The notes under the pieces: model-generated
Databases searched by the model: none
What the model saw: the letters and a program-made list of their open reading frames with translations, nothing else
What the model was told of the DNA's origin: nothing
Part shown: in pieces, positions 26,086 through 35,200 of the stretch
Layout: every line of letters starts with the position of its first letter
Numbering within the stretch: the first letter of the stretch is position 1
Made by a program: the position numbers and the translations under genes
Assembly: GCA_947184155.2 (NCBI GenBank)
Contig: CAMXCT020001441.1
Coordinates: forward strand, 1 to 64,000
Direction: 5' to 3'
Length of the DNA stretch: 64,000 bases
DNA from: Cladocopium goreaui
Taxonomy: Eukaryota; Sar; Dinophyceae; Suessiales; Symbiodiniaceae

Positions 26086-27293
26086 GATAGAGATAAAGAG
26101 ATAGAGAAAGACAGACAGACAGTCAGGCAGGCAGACAGCCAGCCAGCCAGCCAGGCAGGCAGAGAGACAGAGACAGACAGACAAAAAAGATAGATAGATA
26201 TGACTTGACAGGTTTGCCGCAATTTGGGTATTTTTTTCACCAAGCCCATGATCTATGGTTCCATGCAAGTTTGGCGGAAATTGTTCACCCCAAACTCACC
26301 TTCAGCCCACAGATATTGGCAATGTTCAGTATCAACAAGCCATTTATTTTGAAGACACTTTATGGTCAACTGATGCATCCTGAGGTACTTGGAAAGATCG
26401 CAAGGAGACAGGACTGAAACTGATCGGGGGCAACGGCAACACGGGATTAAGAGGACGCAGATGGGGATGTTAGCCACTAATAATGAGATACAACCCACAA
26501 AAACGGGGTAGAATGGATGTGAACATCCGATGACCTAGTGGGTTTGACGTGGTTTGACTACACTATATAATTGATTTTTACATATGATTTTTATTGATTT
26601 TTACATTCAATTGTTGCGTGGGGTTGACCAATATTTTGAAGTGTTGAAACCACTGGCCAGACCAGACATGGTACTTCCTGGCAGACTACGGCGTTTGCTT
26701 TGGAAAATCTGCCATGCCCAGACGCCCAGAACTTCCCTGGCATCTAAAGGGTCAAGTCAAGGCTTGTCAGCTTGGACCCGTGCGCAGATTGAAAACAATG
26801 TATATGTCGGATGATTGATGTCCTGCGCATGTATGCATGCCCTTGTATTTATGTATGTGTATGTCCACATATCCATTCTACACATATTCTAGATATCATA
26901 TCTCTACGCATGTATATGTGTATGCATAGGTTCAGATCTACAATATATATATATATATATCTTTCTCCAAGCATCTGACTTGACACGAAATGGGCAAGGT
27001 TTTTCAGGGCCGTTTCAATCTGAGAGTGTCGGCATCGCACGTGGTTCGTAGAAAACAATCGCTGACATACCAACAAATCATCGCAGGGTCTATTTATCTA
27101 AACGATTTCGTGAACGTGTACATATATCTCCACCTGTACACATACTTGCTGCGGCACTGATAAACTCGTGCAAGAAGCATATTAGACTCTTAGTCCTCAA
27201 ACACATTGGGATATGATTCAACATGTCTACTCTCTCTGATGCTTGTTGATGGGTGCAGCCAGTGCCAGGAGAGTCTACAATTACTTGGCCTAG
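6422..27293 (+). CDS. CUL3-like: Cullin (CUL3-like) gene, 30 exons traced to the stop codon; 5' end missing
   Basis: Scaffold of cullin-RING ubiquitin ligases. Exons: 6422-6449, 6615-6693, 7353-7392, 7965-8012, 8364-8407, 9015-9075, 10168-10200, 10595-10646, 11443-11493, 12732-12771, 13774-13812, 14284-14333, 15194-15231, 17007-17037, 17333-17373, 17700-17745, 18068-18114, 18179-18211, 18862-18924, 19241-19315, 19628-19681, 20068-20100, 22276-22326, 22972-23022, 23853-23873, 24961-24999, 25528-25551, 25841-25920, 26385-26399, 27269-27293. Total 1332 nt: 443 residues plus TAG, with phase kept at every junction. Signatures in order: [174 protein letters not shown]-stop. The order and wording are closest to CUL3. 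Introns: 14 GC, 8 GA and 7 GT donors, all with AG|G acceptors. The weakest joins are 14333 to 15194 and the 15-nt exon at 26385. Confidence 0.88.
7070..7174. mobile_element. Inverted-repeat element, GGAGGTTTCCTAAAATGGGG family, copy 1
   Basis: Ends GGAGGTTTCTTAAAATGGGG and CCCCTATTTTAGGAAACCCT are imperfect inverted repeats. The element is bracketed by the direct repeat GTACATAT (7062-7069 and 7175-7182), a likely 8-bp target duplication. It lies in a cullin intron. Partial relatives occur near 14375-14432, 27455-27545 and 32420-32480. Confidence 0.6.
7575..7640. repeat. Tetranucleotide microsatellite (CTAC/CTAT/CCAT)
   Basis: Runs of ctac, then ctat, then ccat in a cullin intron. ORFs over it are low-complexity and not coding. 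Confidence 0.9.
9105..9345. repeat. Degenerate tandem repeat of about 21 bp (GTGATTTAACCATCAAAAAT type)
   Basis: About ten imperfect copies of gtgatttaaccatcaaaaat in a cullin intron directly after exon 9015-9075. The same module recurs elsewhere (about 11520-11690, 19727-19850, 22500-22680, 47085-47220, 60190-60250, 62155-62260). Confidence 0.7.
9484..9625. repeat. Compound microsatellite (CATC, CATG, CATA, then ATATTTATA)
   Basis: Successive tetranucleotide runs that each differ by one base from the previous run, followed by AT-rich repeats. Intronic. Confidence 0.9.
10168..20100 (+). CDS. CUL3-like: Cullin gene: cullin homology domain (RBX/RING-binding region)
   Basis: Sixteen exons of 31 to 75 nt encode the four-helix bundle and alpha/beta region. 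It begins with [12 protein letters not shown] (exactly one 33-nt exon) and ends with NTFESDL, which fits the cullin F-x-x-N-x-x-F / S-x-L segment. The linker exons at 14284-14333 and 15194-15231 are least conserved: the segment is rich in Ala, Gln and Ser before the diagnostic [10 protein letters not shown]. The intron 18115-18178 is only 64 bp, the shortest in the gene. Confidence 0.85.
10937..11225. repeat. GTT/GGTTGTCGT-type trinucleotide-rich array
   Basis: About 290 bp of ttg/tgg/tcg triplets in a cullin intron. It produces long artificial poly-Val, poly-Cys, poly-Leu, poly-Thr and poly-Asn reading frames on both strands, none of which I regard as genes. Confidence 0.9.
13547..13657. mobile_element. 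Inverted-repeat element, GGAGGTTTCCTAAAATGGGG family, copy 2
   Basis: Starts TATATGGAAGTTTCCTAAAA, ends CTATTTCAGGAAACCCTCAT. The interior (ggtttcaatactaaaatggt, ggatgattttgggtacccc) closely matches copy 1. It is in the cullin intron before exon 13774. Confidence 0.6.
14874..14980. mobile_element. MITE with AATGTGG-AACCCAATG inverted ends
   Basis: Left end AATGTGGCCAACCCAATGCC and right end GACATTGGGTTTACCACATT are inverted repeats. A rearranged relative in opposite orientation spans about 16041-16285. Both lie in cullin introns. Confidence 0.6.
16811..16914. mobile_element. Stowaway-like MITE (CCCTYTGG family), 104 bp
   Basis: Near-palindromic: TACCCTTTGGTAATTTAACG at the left and TTAAATTACCAGAGGGTA at the right, with AAAATGGCCATTT motifs inside. 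It lies 92 bp upstream of the 31-nt cullin exon. Confidence 0.75.
18704..18812. mobile_element. Stowaway-like MITE (CCCTYTGG family)
   Basis: TACCCTCTGGTAAACTAACA at the left, AATTACCAGAGGGTA at the right, TA on both sides. It is in the cullin intron before exon 18862-18924. Confidence 0.75.
19727..19850. repeat. 21-bp tandem repeat (ATGGGGATTTACCTGGTGAAA)
   Basis: Five near-identical 21-bp units starting 46 bp after cullin exon 19628-19681. Open in two frames because the period is a multiple of three, but the GA splice donor at 19682 places it in the intron. Confidence 0.85.
22276..27293 (+). CDS. CUL3-like: Cullin gene: C-terminal winged-helix and neddylation region
   Basis: Exons 22276-22326 and 22972-23022 give a variable acidic stretch ending in TVEE. 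The 21-nt exon 23853-23873 supplies DRKHLVE. Exon 24961-24999 supplies [13 protein letters not shown]; the Lys codon at 24982-24984 aligns with the NEDD8 acceptor lysine of cullins (I-V-R-I-M-K). Exon 25528-25551 is 24 nt. Exon 25841-25920 gives [19 protein letters not shown]. The last two tiny exons (15 and 25 nt) give YLERS-RVYNYLA and TAG at 27291-27293, the standard cullin C-terminus though a few residues shorter than typical. Neddylation is what activates cullin ligases, so the pathway is predicted to be conserved here. Confidence 0.85.
22878..22931. repeat. (GTT)18 microsatellite
   Basis: Pure trinucleotide run in the cullin intron, 40 bp before exon 22972-23022. Confidence 0.95.
24298..24535. 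repeat. Degenerate TTAGTAAGGC decamer repeat
   Basis: Irregular copies of ttagtaaggc/tcagtaatgc at 24298-24340 and 24449-24535 in the cullin intron between exons 23853 and 24961. Confidence 0.7.
24768..24873. mobile_element. Stowaway-like MITE (CCCTYTGG family)
   Basis: TACCCTCTGGTAACTTAACA at the left, TTAAATTACCAGAGGGTA at the right. A second left end (TACCCTCTGG) follows immediately at 24872, suggesting a nested or partial second copy. It lies in the intron before the neddylation-site exon. Confidence 0.75.
25079..25176. mobile_element. MITE with CTGGTTGGTGGTTT inverted ends, copy 1
   Basis: Perfect terminal inverted repeat CTGGTTGGTGGTTT / AAACCACCAACCAG (one base spacing difference), flanked by GTAT on both sides. 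It lies in the cullin intron between 24999 and 25528. Confidence 0.7.
25985..26200. repeat. Purine-rich microsatellites (AGGATG)n, (AG)n, (GATA)n, (CAGG)n
   Basis: A mixed simple-sequence tract on the purine strand right after cullin exon 25841-25920. Reading frames through it are low-complexity. Confidence 0.9.
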
Positions 27294-27955
27294 CTACCTG
27301 AGGCTCTTGAAGAAAAGTGGCGCAGTTCTGATGGCTAAGCACTACTTGGAACATGTGCCAACACCTGAATGATCGAATAATGCCTTTCCCCCATTCATAT
27401 TCAACACCCGCCAGAAAAACATGGGAAAGCAGGGGATTTACACCTTTCTTCTCATTTTTTTGGGGTTTCCTGAAATGTGGCTACCCCAAATCAGTGGTTT
27501 TCCCTATCGATAAATAAGCAATTTGGGAACACCTCCATTTTGACAAAATAGAATGGGGATTCAGGGATGCAAAAAATGGCCGACCAAGCCGTTTTGGGCC
27601 AAGAAATCCGATTTGGGATTGATCATTGACTGTAACAATACTGACAATAATAGCAATCATGATAAAACATGATAAAACTACTGTAATCTTTAAACGTAAT
27701 ATGATATTAATATTAAAGAATAAATAACAATATCCTGACTCCTGACATTAATCTACTGTAGCAATAATAATTAATAATAATAATGTATATCATTTTATAT
27801 CCATACGTATATGATACAACCCCTGGGATACATGGCACTAATGACATTAGTGCCAGCTAGGGGTTAATGAGTACTAATAGTTATGAGATGACGATGTGAA
27901 TCCGCTGTGAAAACAATCCAGGTTGATCCAGGTTGGTATCCCGTGGTATTCCTGT

Positions 27956-28059
27956 TTCCCTCTGGTAATTTAACATAGCTATTGAAAATGGCCATTTATA
28001 GTGGATTTACCCATTAACAATAGTGATTTTCCATAGCTATGTTAGTTTACCAGAGGGTA
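27956..28059. mobile_element. Stowaway-like MITE (CCCTYTGG family), 104 bp
   Basis: Ends CCCTCTGGTAATTTAACATA and GTTAGTTTACCAGAGGG. The interior is almost identical to the copies at 16811 and 37341. Confidence 0.75.
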
Positions 28060-30098
28060 AGTGAAGCCATGCTTTAGCTTGATCTCCAAGCTGCTGAAAC
28101 CCCGATCAGCCATCAGAGGCGCGTGCGAACGATTCATGGTCCGAAGCTGTCCGACTGGGGTGCGTCATCCAGTGCACCATTGACCTGGAATGTTCATAGG
28201 GACATAACTAGTGACCTGCCCATGACCTCCATGCATACTGCGTAGGGGTGGAATCATTCCGAATAAATCGAATAGAACATATCAAGACTCGATAGACCGC
28301 CTGTTTTTTTTGTGCTAGTTACAACATGTTAGAAACCAGACTTAGCGAAGTTTGGGGCACCTGATATCAGCACTCCGGTGGATAGGGAAGAACTCAGCCG
28401 GCCTGTCGATCCTCCAAGTTTTTGGATCGCCGGCTGCGAGGTCGCTGTCGATTTGACAGTTTGGATTCTGGGGGATCTGCTCAAAGAACCACTGGTCGTT
28501 AGCTGCTCAAAGATGCTCAAGGTATCTCAAGGTGCTGGATTCTCAAACACGAGCTGCCAGTTATTGCGAAATGATGTGTGAAGCCGAAGCATAGAGCATG
28601 ATAAGTTTACTATTGACGGATTTATATAATCCAAGTCATACAGATTCAAAAGCTGGAGTTAATTCTTGTACCAGACCACACAACTATACTGGGAGCTCGG
28701 ATCCCCTACGACTTCAGTCTAGCTATTTCTAAAGTTTCACCATGTGCAGAGTTCCCGCCGTCTTGACGATCGGGGACAGCCGCGCGGGGAAAACGGCATG
28801 ATCATATGACATGTGTCTATACGTATGTCTTTGCCTAGACTAATAATTGTACATACATATGATATATCTATTATGTTATACACACGTAGTATATATATAT
28901 ATGTATACACACTATATATCATTATATACACATGTAAATTTTACATGCATCATCTATCTGCTCGTAGACATACACACATAAATTGCATACAATGTAAATC
29001 TTGAAAGATATATTGAATTAATCAATAAATACGTAGATAAAGAAGCGAACAATATAAAATAAACAAAATAGTTACATGAATTAATGAATACTATAGTATA
29101 TACTGTACATGAATAAACAAACAAATAAATGAATAAAAACCATGAATCAATGTATGAAGAGATTCATGAATAAGTAAATGAACACACACACATATATATA
29201 TATATATTAAAAACATAAGTATATAGATAGATATACACACATACGCATTATACGTACACGACGAATACCTCACCTGGACACGTACGTACATCCGTGCCAC
29301 CTCACATCGCATTTGATCCATCCATCACTGGGGGGGTTGGGGATAGAACGAAGCATTATTGGGATATAATGTGATAAAACACTATGTCACATGATAAAAC
29401 ATATGATACACCACATTAAGCTATGTGACACATGATAAAACACTATGTCACATGGTGTCAAATAACTTGGGAAGCAGAGAACATACTCCTGGATTTCCTC
29501 TGCCACATGGCTCCATGACAGCATTGACAGAGCTTGGCAGATTCGGCAGAAGTTCAAACGAGCACCTTAGAATTGAATTATTGATAAAAATGGAACAGTT
29601 TCTAAACACTGATAACTTGAGAAACATCATGTGGAAGAGGGCTCCTCTCTTGAACTGTGCTTTTCGTTCAAAGAAGTCGCTGGCTCTCCAACTCACCATA
29701 GCCAGGCTATGGCCCATGGGATAGTCTAGCCATATCCAGCCTAGTACGGCAACGACCGATATGAAGAGCTAGTCATTCCTTCCTTCCGATGGCGTTTGAG
29801 GCGCCCATGGAATCCCATGGTGGGACATGGATGGCATGGATGACATGGCCTGGATTTTCTTGAAAAAACCCACAAAGGTGGAAAGTTTAGAAAGCCACAA
29901 AGCTGGCGCTTCAACTCAAAAAGGTCGTGAGTTAGGCAACGAAATTGGGGTGAAGACAGTTTCCACCACGTGATTTGGCAGTTGGTCAAGTTCCACCACA
30001 GCAACTGTTCTCTTCGTTCTTGTGATGTGAACAGCTGGATACCAAGGCTTTGAATATGTATGTGAGCTTTCCCTTCATCAAACAAGGATGCATTCTGA

Positions 30099-30203
30099 TA
30101 CCCTCTGGTAAATAAACATAGACCCTGAAAATCACCAATTTTTAGAGGAAACTAGTCTTCCAAACCCTATCTGCCAGGGTCTATGTTAATTTACCAGAGG
30201 GTA
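30099..30203. mobile_element. Stowaway-like MITE, second interior subfamily
   Basis: Same TACCCTCTGGTAA / TTACCAGAGGGTA ends, but the interior pairs CATAGACCCTGAAAATC with GCCAGGGTCTATG. A solo relative is near 21985-22070. Confidence 0.7.
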
Positions 30204-32226
30204 AGTCTTTTCAGGAAGTGCAAGAAAGCACGCATGCATTGGATAAGACGCGTGGATTGGACGTGAAACATGGACGCTAGTTGGAGTTGCACAGAAAGAC
30301 ACAAGCCTTTGTTCATTAGGATACGGTGCCATTGGTCCACAAGACGAAACTGTACCATGAGAAGATTATACCACTTCCACAAAACTTTTGAACGCAGCAC
30401 ACTTCCTGGAAGTGGATTGCGAAGAAGAAAACACGTCATATCCTTCAGTGCACTCGCCAAAAGTTGATCTTCACCAAAATCTGTCAAAACCATCTCAGCC
30501 CATTTGGGTTTGCTCAAAACTTGAGTACACCCCATCATTCCCCTGTGAATTAACATGTTAACATGACATGTTTGGATCATTTTTGGGTGTACTATACCCA
30601 TCTATACCCATCCATAATTCCATACCGTCCATACCTATTTTGACCCGTTTAACCCATCATACCCATCTATACCTCATTCTGGGCAGTCCCCCAGTTCAAA
30701 ATCGCAACAGCAGCGGTGGCAGGGGCTCAACTACCCGTGTTGGGAACTCTTGGATTGCCAGGGAGAGGTGTGCGGCGGATCATGGCGGATCTGATGATCT
30801 GACGGTGAGGGTGAATTCTATCTGGTTACATATCGGGATTATATATGTATATATATAGTGTCATTATAATATAATTATAGTTATTATAAATGTAACCTAT
30901 ACAAGGTATTATTATAATTTCTATAATACAAATATATCGGAATCCTATGACATTATATAGTCAGTATGATAGGAATATACCAAGAAATCATAGTCAGACA
31001 TTCTGAAACTTCCATCCAGTTTCATTGATTTTCACTTCTGCTAGGGACTATGCTTTGCCTAGCTAGCTTATTGATCTCAGCTATGTCCATCAAGGATGCG
31101 AAGTACACATTTTCGTTTTCATCTGGTTGGTCGGTTTCATATGTTTTAATGTGGTAAACCCAAAAATAAACCATCGCATGAACCAACCACTTGGGGATGA
31201 CTTTACATCCCAAAAGGGTGTATGTATACCCAATCAGAAACCTCAATTGGGGGTGGCTTATGGCATCGGCTTTGCGACATTAGTATTTTACGACACGATC
31301 TGTTATGATGAATCTGGTCGACGAGCTTTTCGGGATGAGGGATGAAAAAACACACACCTGTCAAGCTGCTTCCTTCTGAGCTTCTGAACCATCCTGAAAA
31401 ATTGCCTCTGACAATCGAACATGGCTGGGAAATTGGTACTTTTCCCATGGGAAATTCATCTATAGATTGAGATCAACGGCAGATTTCTCCAGTGCCATGC
31501 TTGACTACCAGACAAAAATATATAGAAGCCGAAAACTGAACAAATATAAATGAACATCCACAGATCATCAATAATATAATCATTCCCTTTGTAAATGAGC
31601 ATCCTGGCAATATAATGCTTATAGGGACTAAGAAGAATCCCCTTTGCAGTGCAGATGGATATCGGGATGAGGTTGGTGGCGAAATGTTTGTCCTCTGCAG
31701 AAAGTATTGCTGAACTCTGCTGCACTACTGAATTTTCTGGATGTTGGAACATGCACTAAGTAGATCTTTATCTATGTCTACATATCTGTATTTACATCTC
31801 CATGTATATATATATATATATACGTATGTATATATATATATATATATAAATATGTACAAACACATAAATGAATATTAGTATACAACTCACACGCACCTGA
31901 GGCCTACGCTACCCGTGAGTTCAAGATTCCAAATGGGTGTATCCGTCTCTTTTTCATACCTTCATGAAGGTTCTGATTCTAGAAGGCAACATCGACATTT
32001 TATTCGTGACAGACCCTTTTGTCAAGCACCAGATAAGAATAGTAATAGGAGATATCACGGTCTTTCATATTGATAATCATATAGTTCTAGATTATATATA
32101 TATATGACAATATTGCATGTATATAGAAAATCAACACATATAGTTGATACATGTTGATATTACTTGATATATCAAGATGTTGACAATGAACACATCAGGA
32201 ATATTGCCATACCTGGATACCTGGAG

Positions 32227-35200
32227 GTGCCGCAGAGCAGATCCGGCCATACCTGTGCCCTCTACAACAACCGGTGCCCCCGGGGGTGCAGTTCCAGTGA
32301 ACTCAGGTGAACTCACCAGCTTTCAATCAGTTTTGTCATCAGTCCTGCAGCCCCATAGATCAAGATTCATAAATCTGCTTAAAAACCATATGGATTTACC
32401 ACAAAAAATGGAGAACAACCATGGATTTACCAGAAAAAGTGGAGATGTCCTAAAATGGGGGCACCCCAATTTGCGGTTTCAATAACCAAAGGGTCTCGTG
32501 GTTTAACGAGTTGTCTTGCGAGCAATGGGATCCGTGGATGTGGGATTCACTCAGTGCCAACAACGACCATTGGATGATGATTACCACCCATTGATGGTCT
32601 TTTTAGGGATGGTTTACCACGTCAAAAATGATAGATTATATATACTGTATATATATATGCATATTCATGATATGATATAATAGATGGTATCTGATACAGT
32701 ACATGTATTCTTTCTATCAATTCTATATGGCATCTGAGCTACCCGCTTCGTAGGTACTTGTACATCTTTGGCGGCTTCGATGGCTCCAGTTGCTTCGACG
32801 ACCTCTATGTCTTGGACTTGGAAACGAGGCGCAGCCAGGGGATGGGGACCAGGGAACCCCAAGATACATCGATCCAATGGTAAACCAAGGGTTCGATTAG
32901 GGGTAATGTTGGGGAAATCATCAAGGATTATTGATGAAAATCACCACATTTTAGGAGATTTATTGAAGTTCAAAGGAACATGTTCTGGCGCCACTTGACT
33001 AATCTTCCGTTTTGTCACCCCATTGGTTATATCATCGTTGTGCATTCCCATCTTCATAGATTCCATCCGTATATTCGTCAGCTCAACCAACATCTTCAGA
33101 GTCAGACCGTGTGAGATCTCACTTTTTCCAAGATGAACTTTGATGGGATTCACCCTGTTTTAGGCTTCATCCACATGTTCTTGTAAAGTTTGAAAACCAG
33201 CAAAGCTCCCGGAACAAGCTCCGGAAACCCCATTCTTTTTTTTGCCTAAATCCCATCCAAACATCTTTTTACCATTCATGTTATTTGTATAGATCCCATT
33301 CAAAGATATGGAAAACATATGAAAACATCCCATGAAAATCATGAAATCTGCCAAACGTGGCGAGGCTTTGGCGCCGCATCGAGGCTGGAGGGGATCGGCC
33401 GTCAGGAGGACTCAGCCGATGGAGATGGGAACAGCAAATTTAGACATATGACATACAGATAACTATATATATATGATATGTATATGTATAATTATGTATA
33501 CATGATATGTAATTATATATATGATGTATACATAATGTCAACCCCGGATGAGACTAAACCATGGTTTATGAATTAGGGGGACACTCCTCCAATAGTCATT
33601 TCATCTGATACTTAAATGGTAGCCTCCCAATTAACAATCTAGGGGTTTATTAATCCAGGGTTGACATTATATGTATATATGTGATGTATACGTATATACA
33701 TATATGATATGTAATTATATATATGATATGTAATTATATATATGATGTATATATATATATAGATACGGGGACTGTCATCAGCAAATATACATTGTTTGTT
33801 CCTTTTCAGTATATATGTGGCTGTGGCTCAAGTTATGGGAGGTACTGATATCATGGGACCCACGTATGGCTGGTCATCTAAACCCAGCGACAAACAGATT
33901 GGGATTGGGATTTCAACCAACTGCTCCGAATGGAGATTTACATCAGATGAACCGTATTGCTGTACGAATGCATTCATACATACAGATGCATGTATGACAT
34001 GTATGTATGTATAGGATATTACAGGATTATAAGAAGCACATGTATAATTATGTATATATATACACGCGTTTATGTCATTGCAATCTAAGTATATGATCAC
34101 AATCGAATCATTATTATATATGGTACCCCCACGAAACCTATGCTTTCAAAGATTTTGCTGACCCTTCTACAGTTTTTGAGGTTGTCTTTTCGCCATCCTT
34201 CTTCTCCCTCTCCTTCCCCTTCTCTTAACCCTAGTCTCGCGACGGCAGTGTGGGAAGCAAGTATGTCAGGGCGGGGGTCACTCGAAGGAAGTAATCGCAA
34301 TCAGTCATGTCCGTATCCAGTGCTGAGTTGAATCCCGACCATGAGCGTTTGCTTGGAACCTGTCGTTTGTTTTGGCATTTGTCTTGCTTAACTTTGTGCA
34401 GTCAAGAGGCATGTTCAGGAAAAACTTTTTGCACTGCCCAAAGTTTTTCTTTTCCATACATCCCGTGGACGAACGGGAAAGTTCTTTTTCAAGCTCCACA
34501 TTTTTTTGCAGTCAATGCGGCTTTTTTGGGGGCATGATACTGCTGCAAATTCCCACCAGCAAGAGGCCCGTTCGAGCTCCTCGTTTCGCCATCCGTGTCA
34601 AGCCACGGTCCAGCCATGAGTGTCAAAGTCTTTGCCAATTTCCAGTCTGCAAGAGCTCTAAAAACGTAAGTAGCTGTGCAAGGAGAAAAAGAAGGGACGG
34701 CTGCCGGAGGTAGCTACACTTGAACTTCAAAAATAACGAAGCACGTAGCTAATTTCTAAAGTCTACAGAACGAGGCAAGCTGTTGCAGCCGCTGCAGCCA
34801 TGGAGGAATTTAAGCCACGCGGGAGACGAGCTAAGAAATAAAGTAATTTGCCCGGATGTGTACTGTACTGTGTACCTGCCAACAAGCAAACAAGAATAAA
34901 GCAAACAAAAACATAACACAAACATGTCGAAAGACCTACATAGGCTTTGGGGGAGGTTAGCTATAATATATATATATATATATATCTCTCTCTCTATATA
35001 TATATATGTATGTGTGTGTGTGCACACATCAAAAATATACACTTATATACACTTATCACTTACATGCAAAAGACCTACAGCCGAGGTCTGGCCGGGCGTC
35101 GCATTCTGCGGTGACGGATCAGCTGGCTGGGGCGCGGGCACGCAGATGGGTGATGATTAAGATGAGGTTGAACTGGGAAGGGTGGAATTCACCATGGGGT

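Larger units (their letters stand above)
27294..32226. other. Intergenic or 5'-gene region between cullin and Kelch genes
   Basis: No confident gene. Two possible exons follow the local AG|G rule: 28119-28157 (ARANDSWSEAVRL) and 28441-28485 (VAVDLTVWILGDLLK, GA donor). A third possible exon lies around 30690-30805. The stretch also holds a perfect 10-bp-arm hairpin at 27833-27853, two MITEs, and AT/ATAC microsatellites at about 28850-29240 and 31806-31850. The Kelch gene's 5' exons probably lie here. Confidence 0.5.

Noticed and set aside
28746-28797. Walker-A-like GDSRAGKT segment on the + strand
   Set aside because: No AG|G acceptor precedes it, there is no partner motif nearby, and the minus strand reads equally well.
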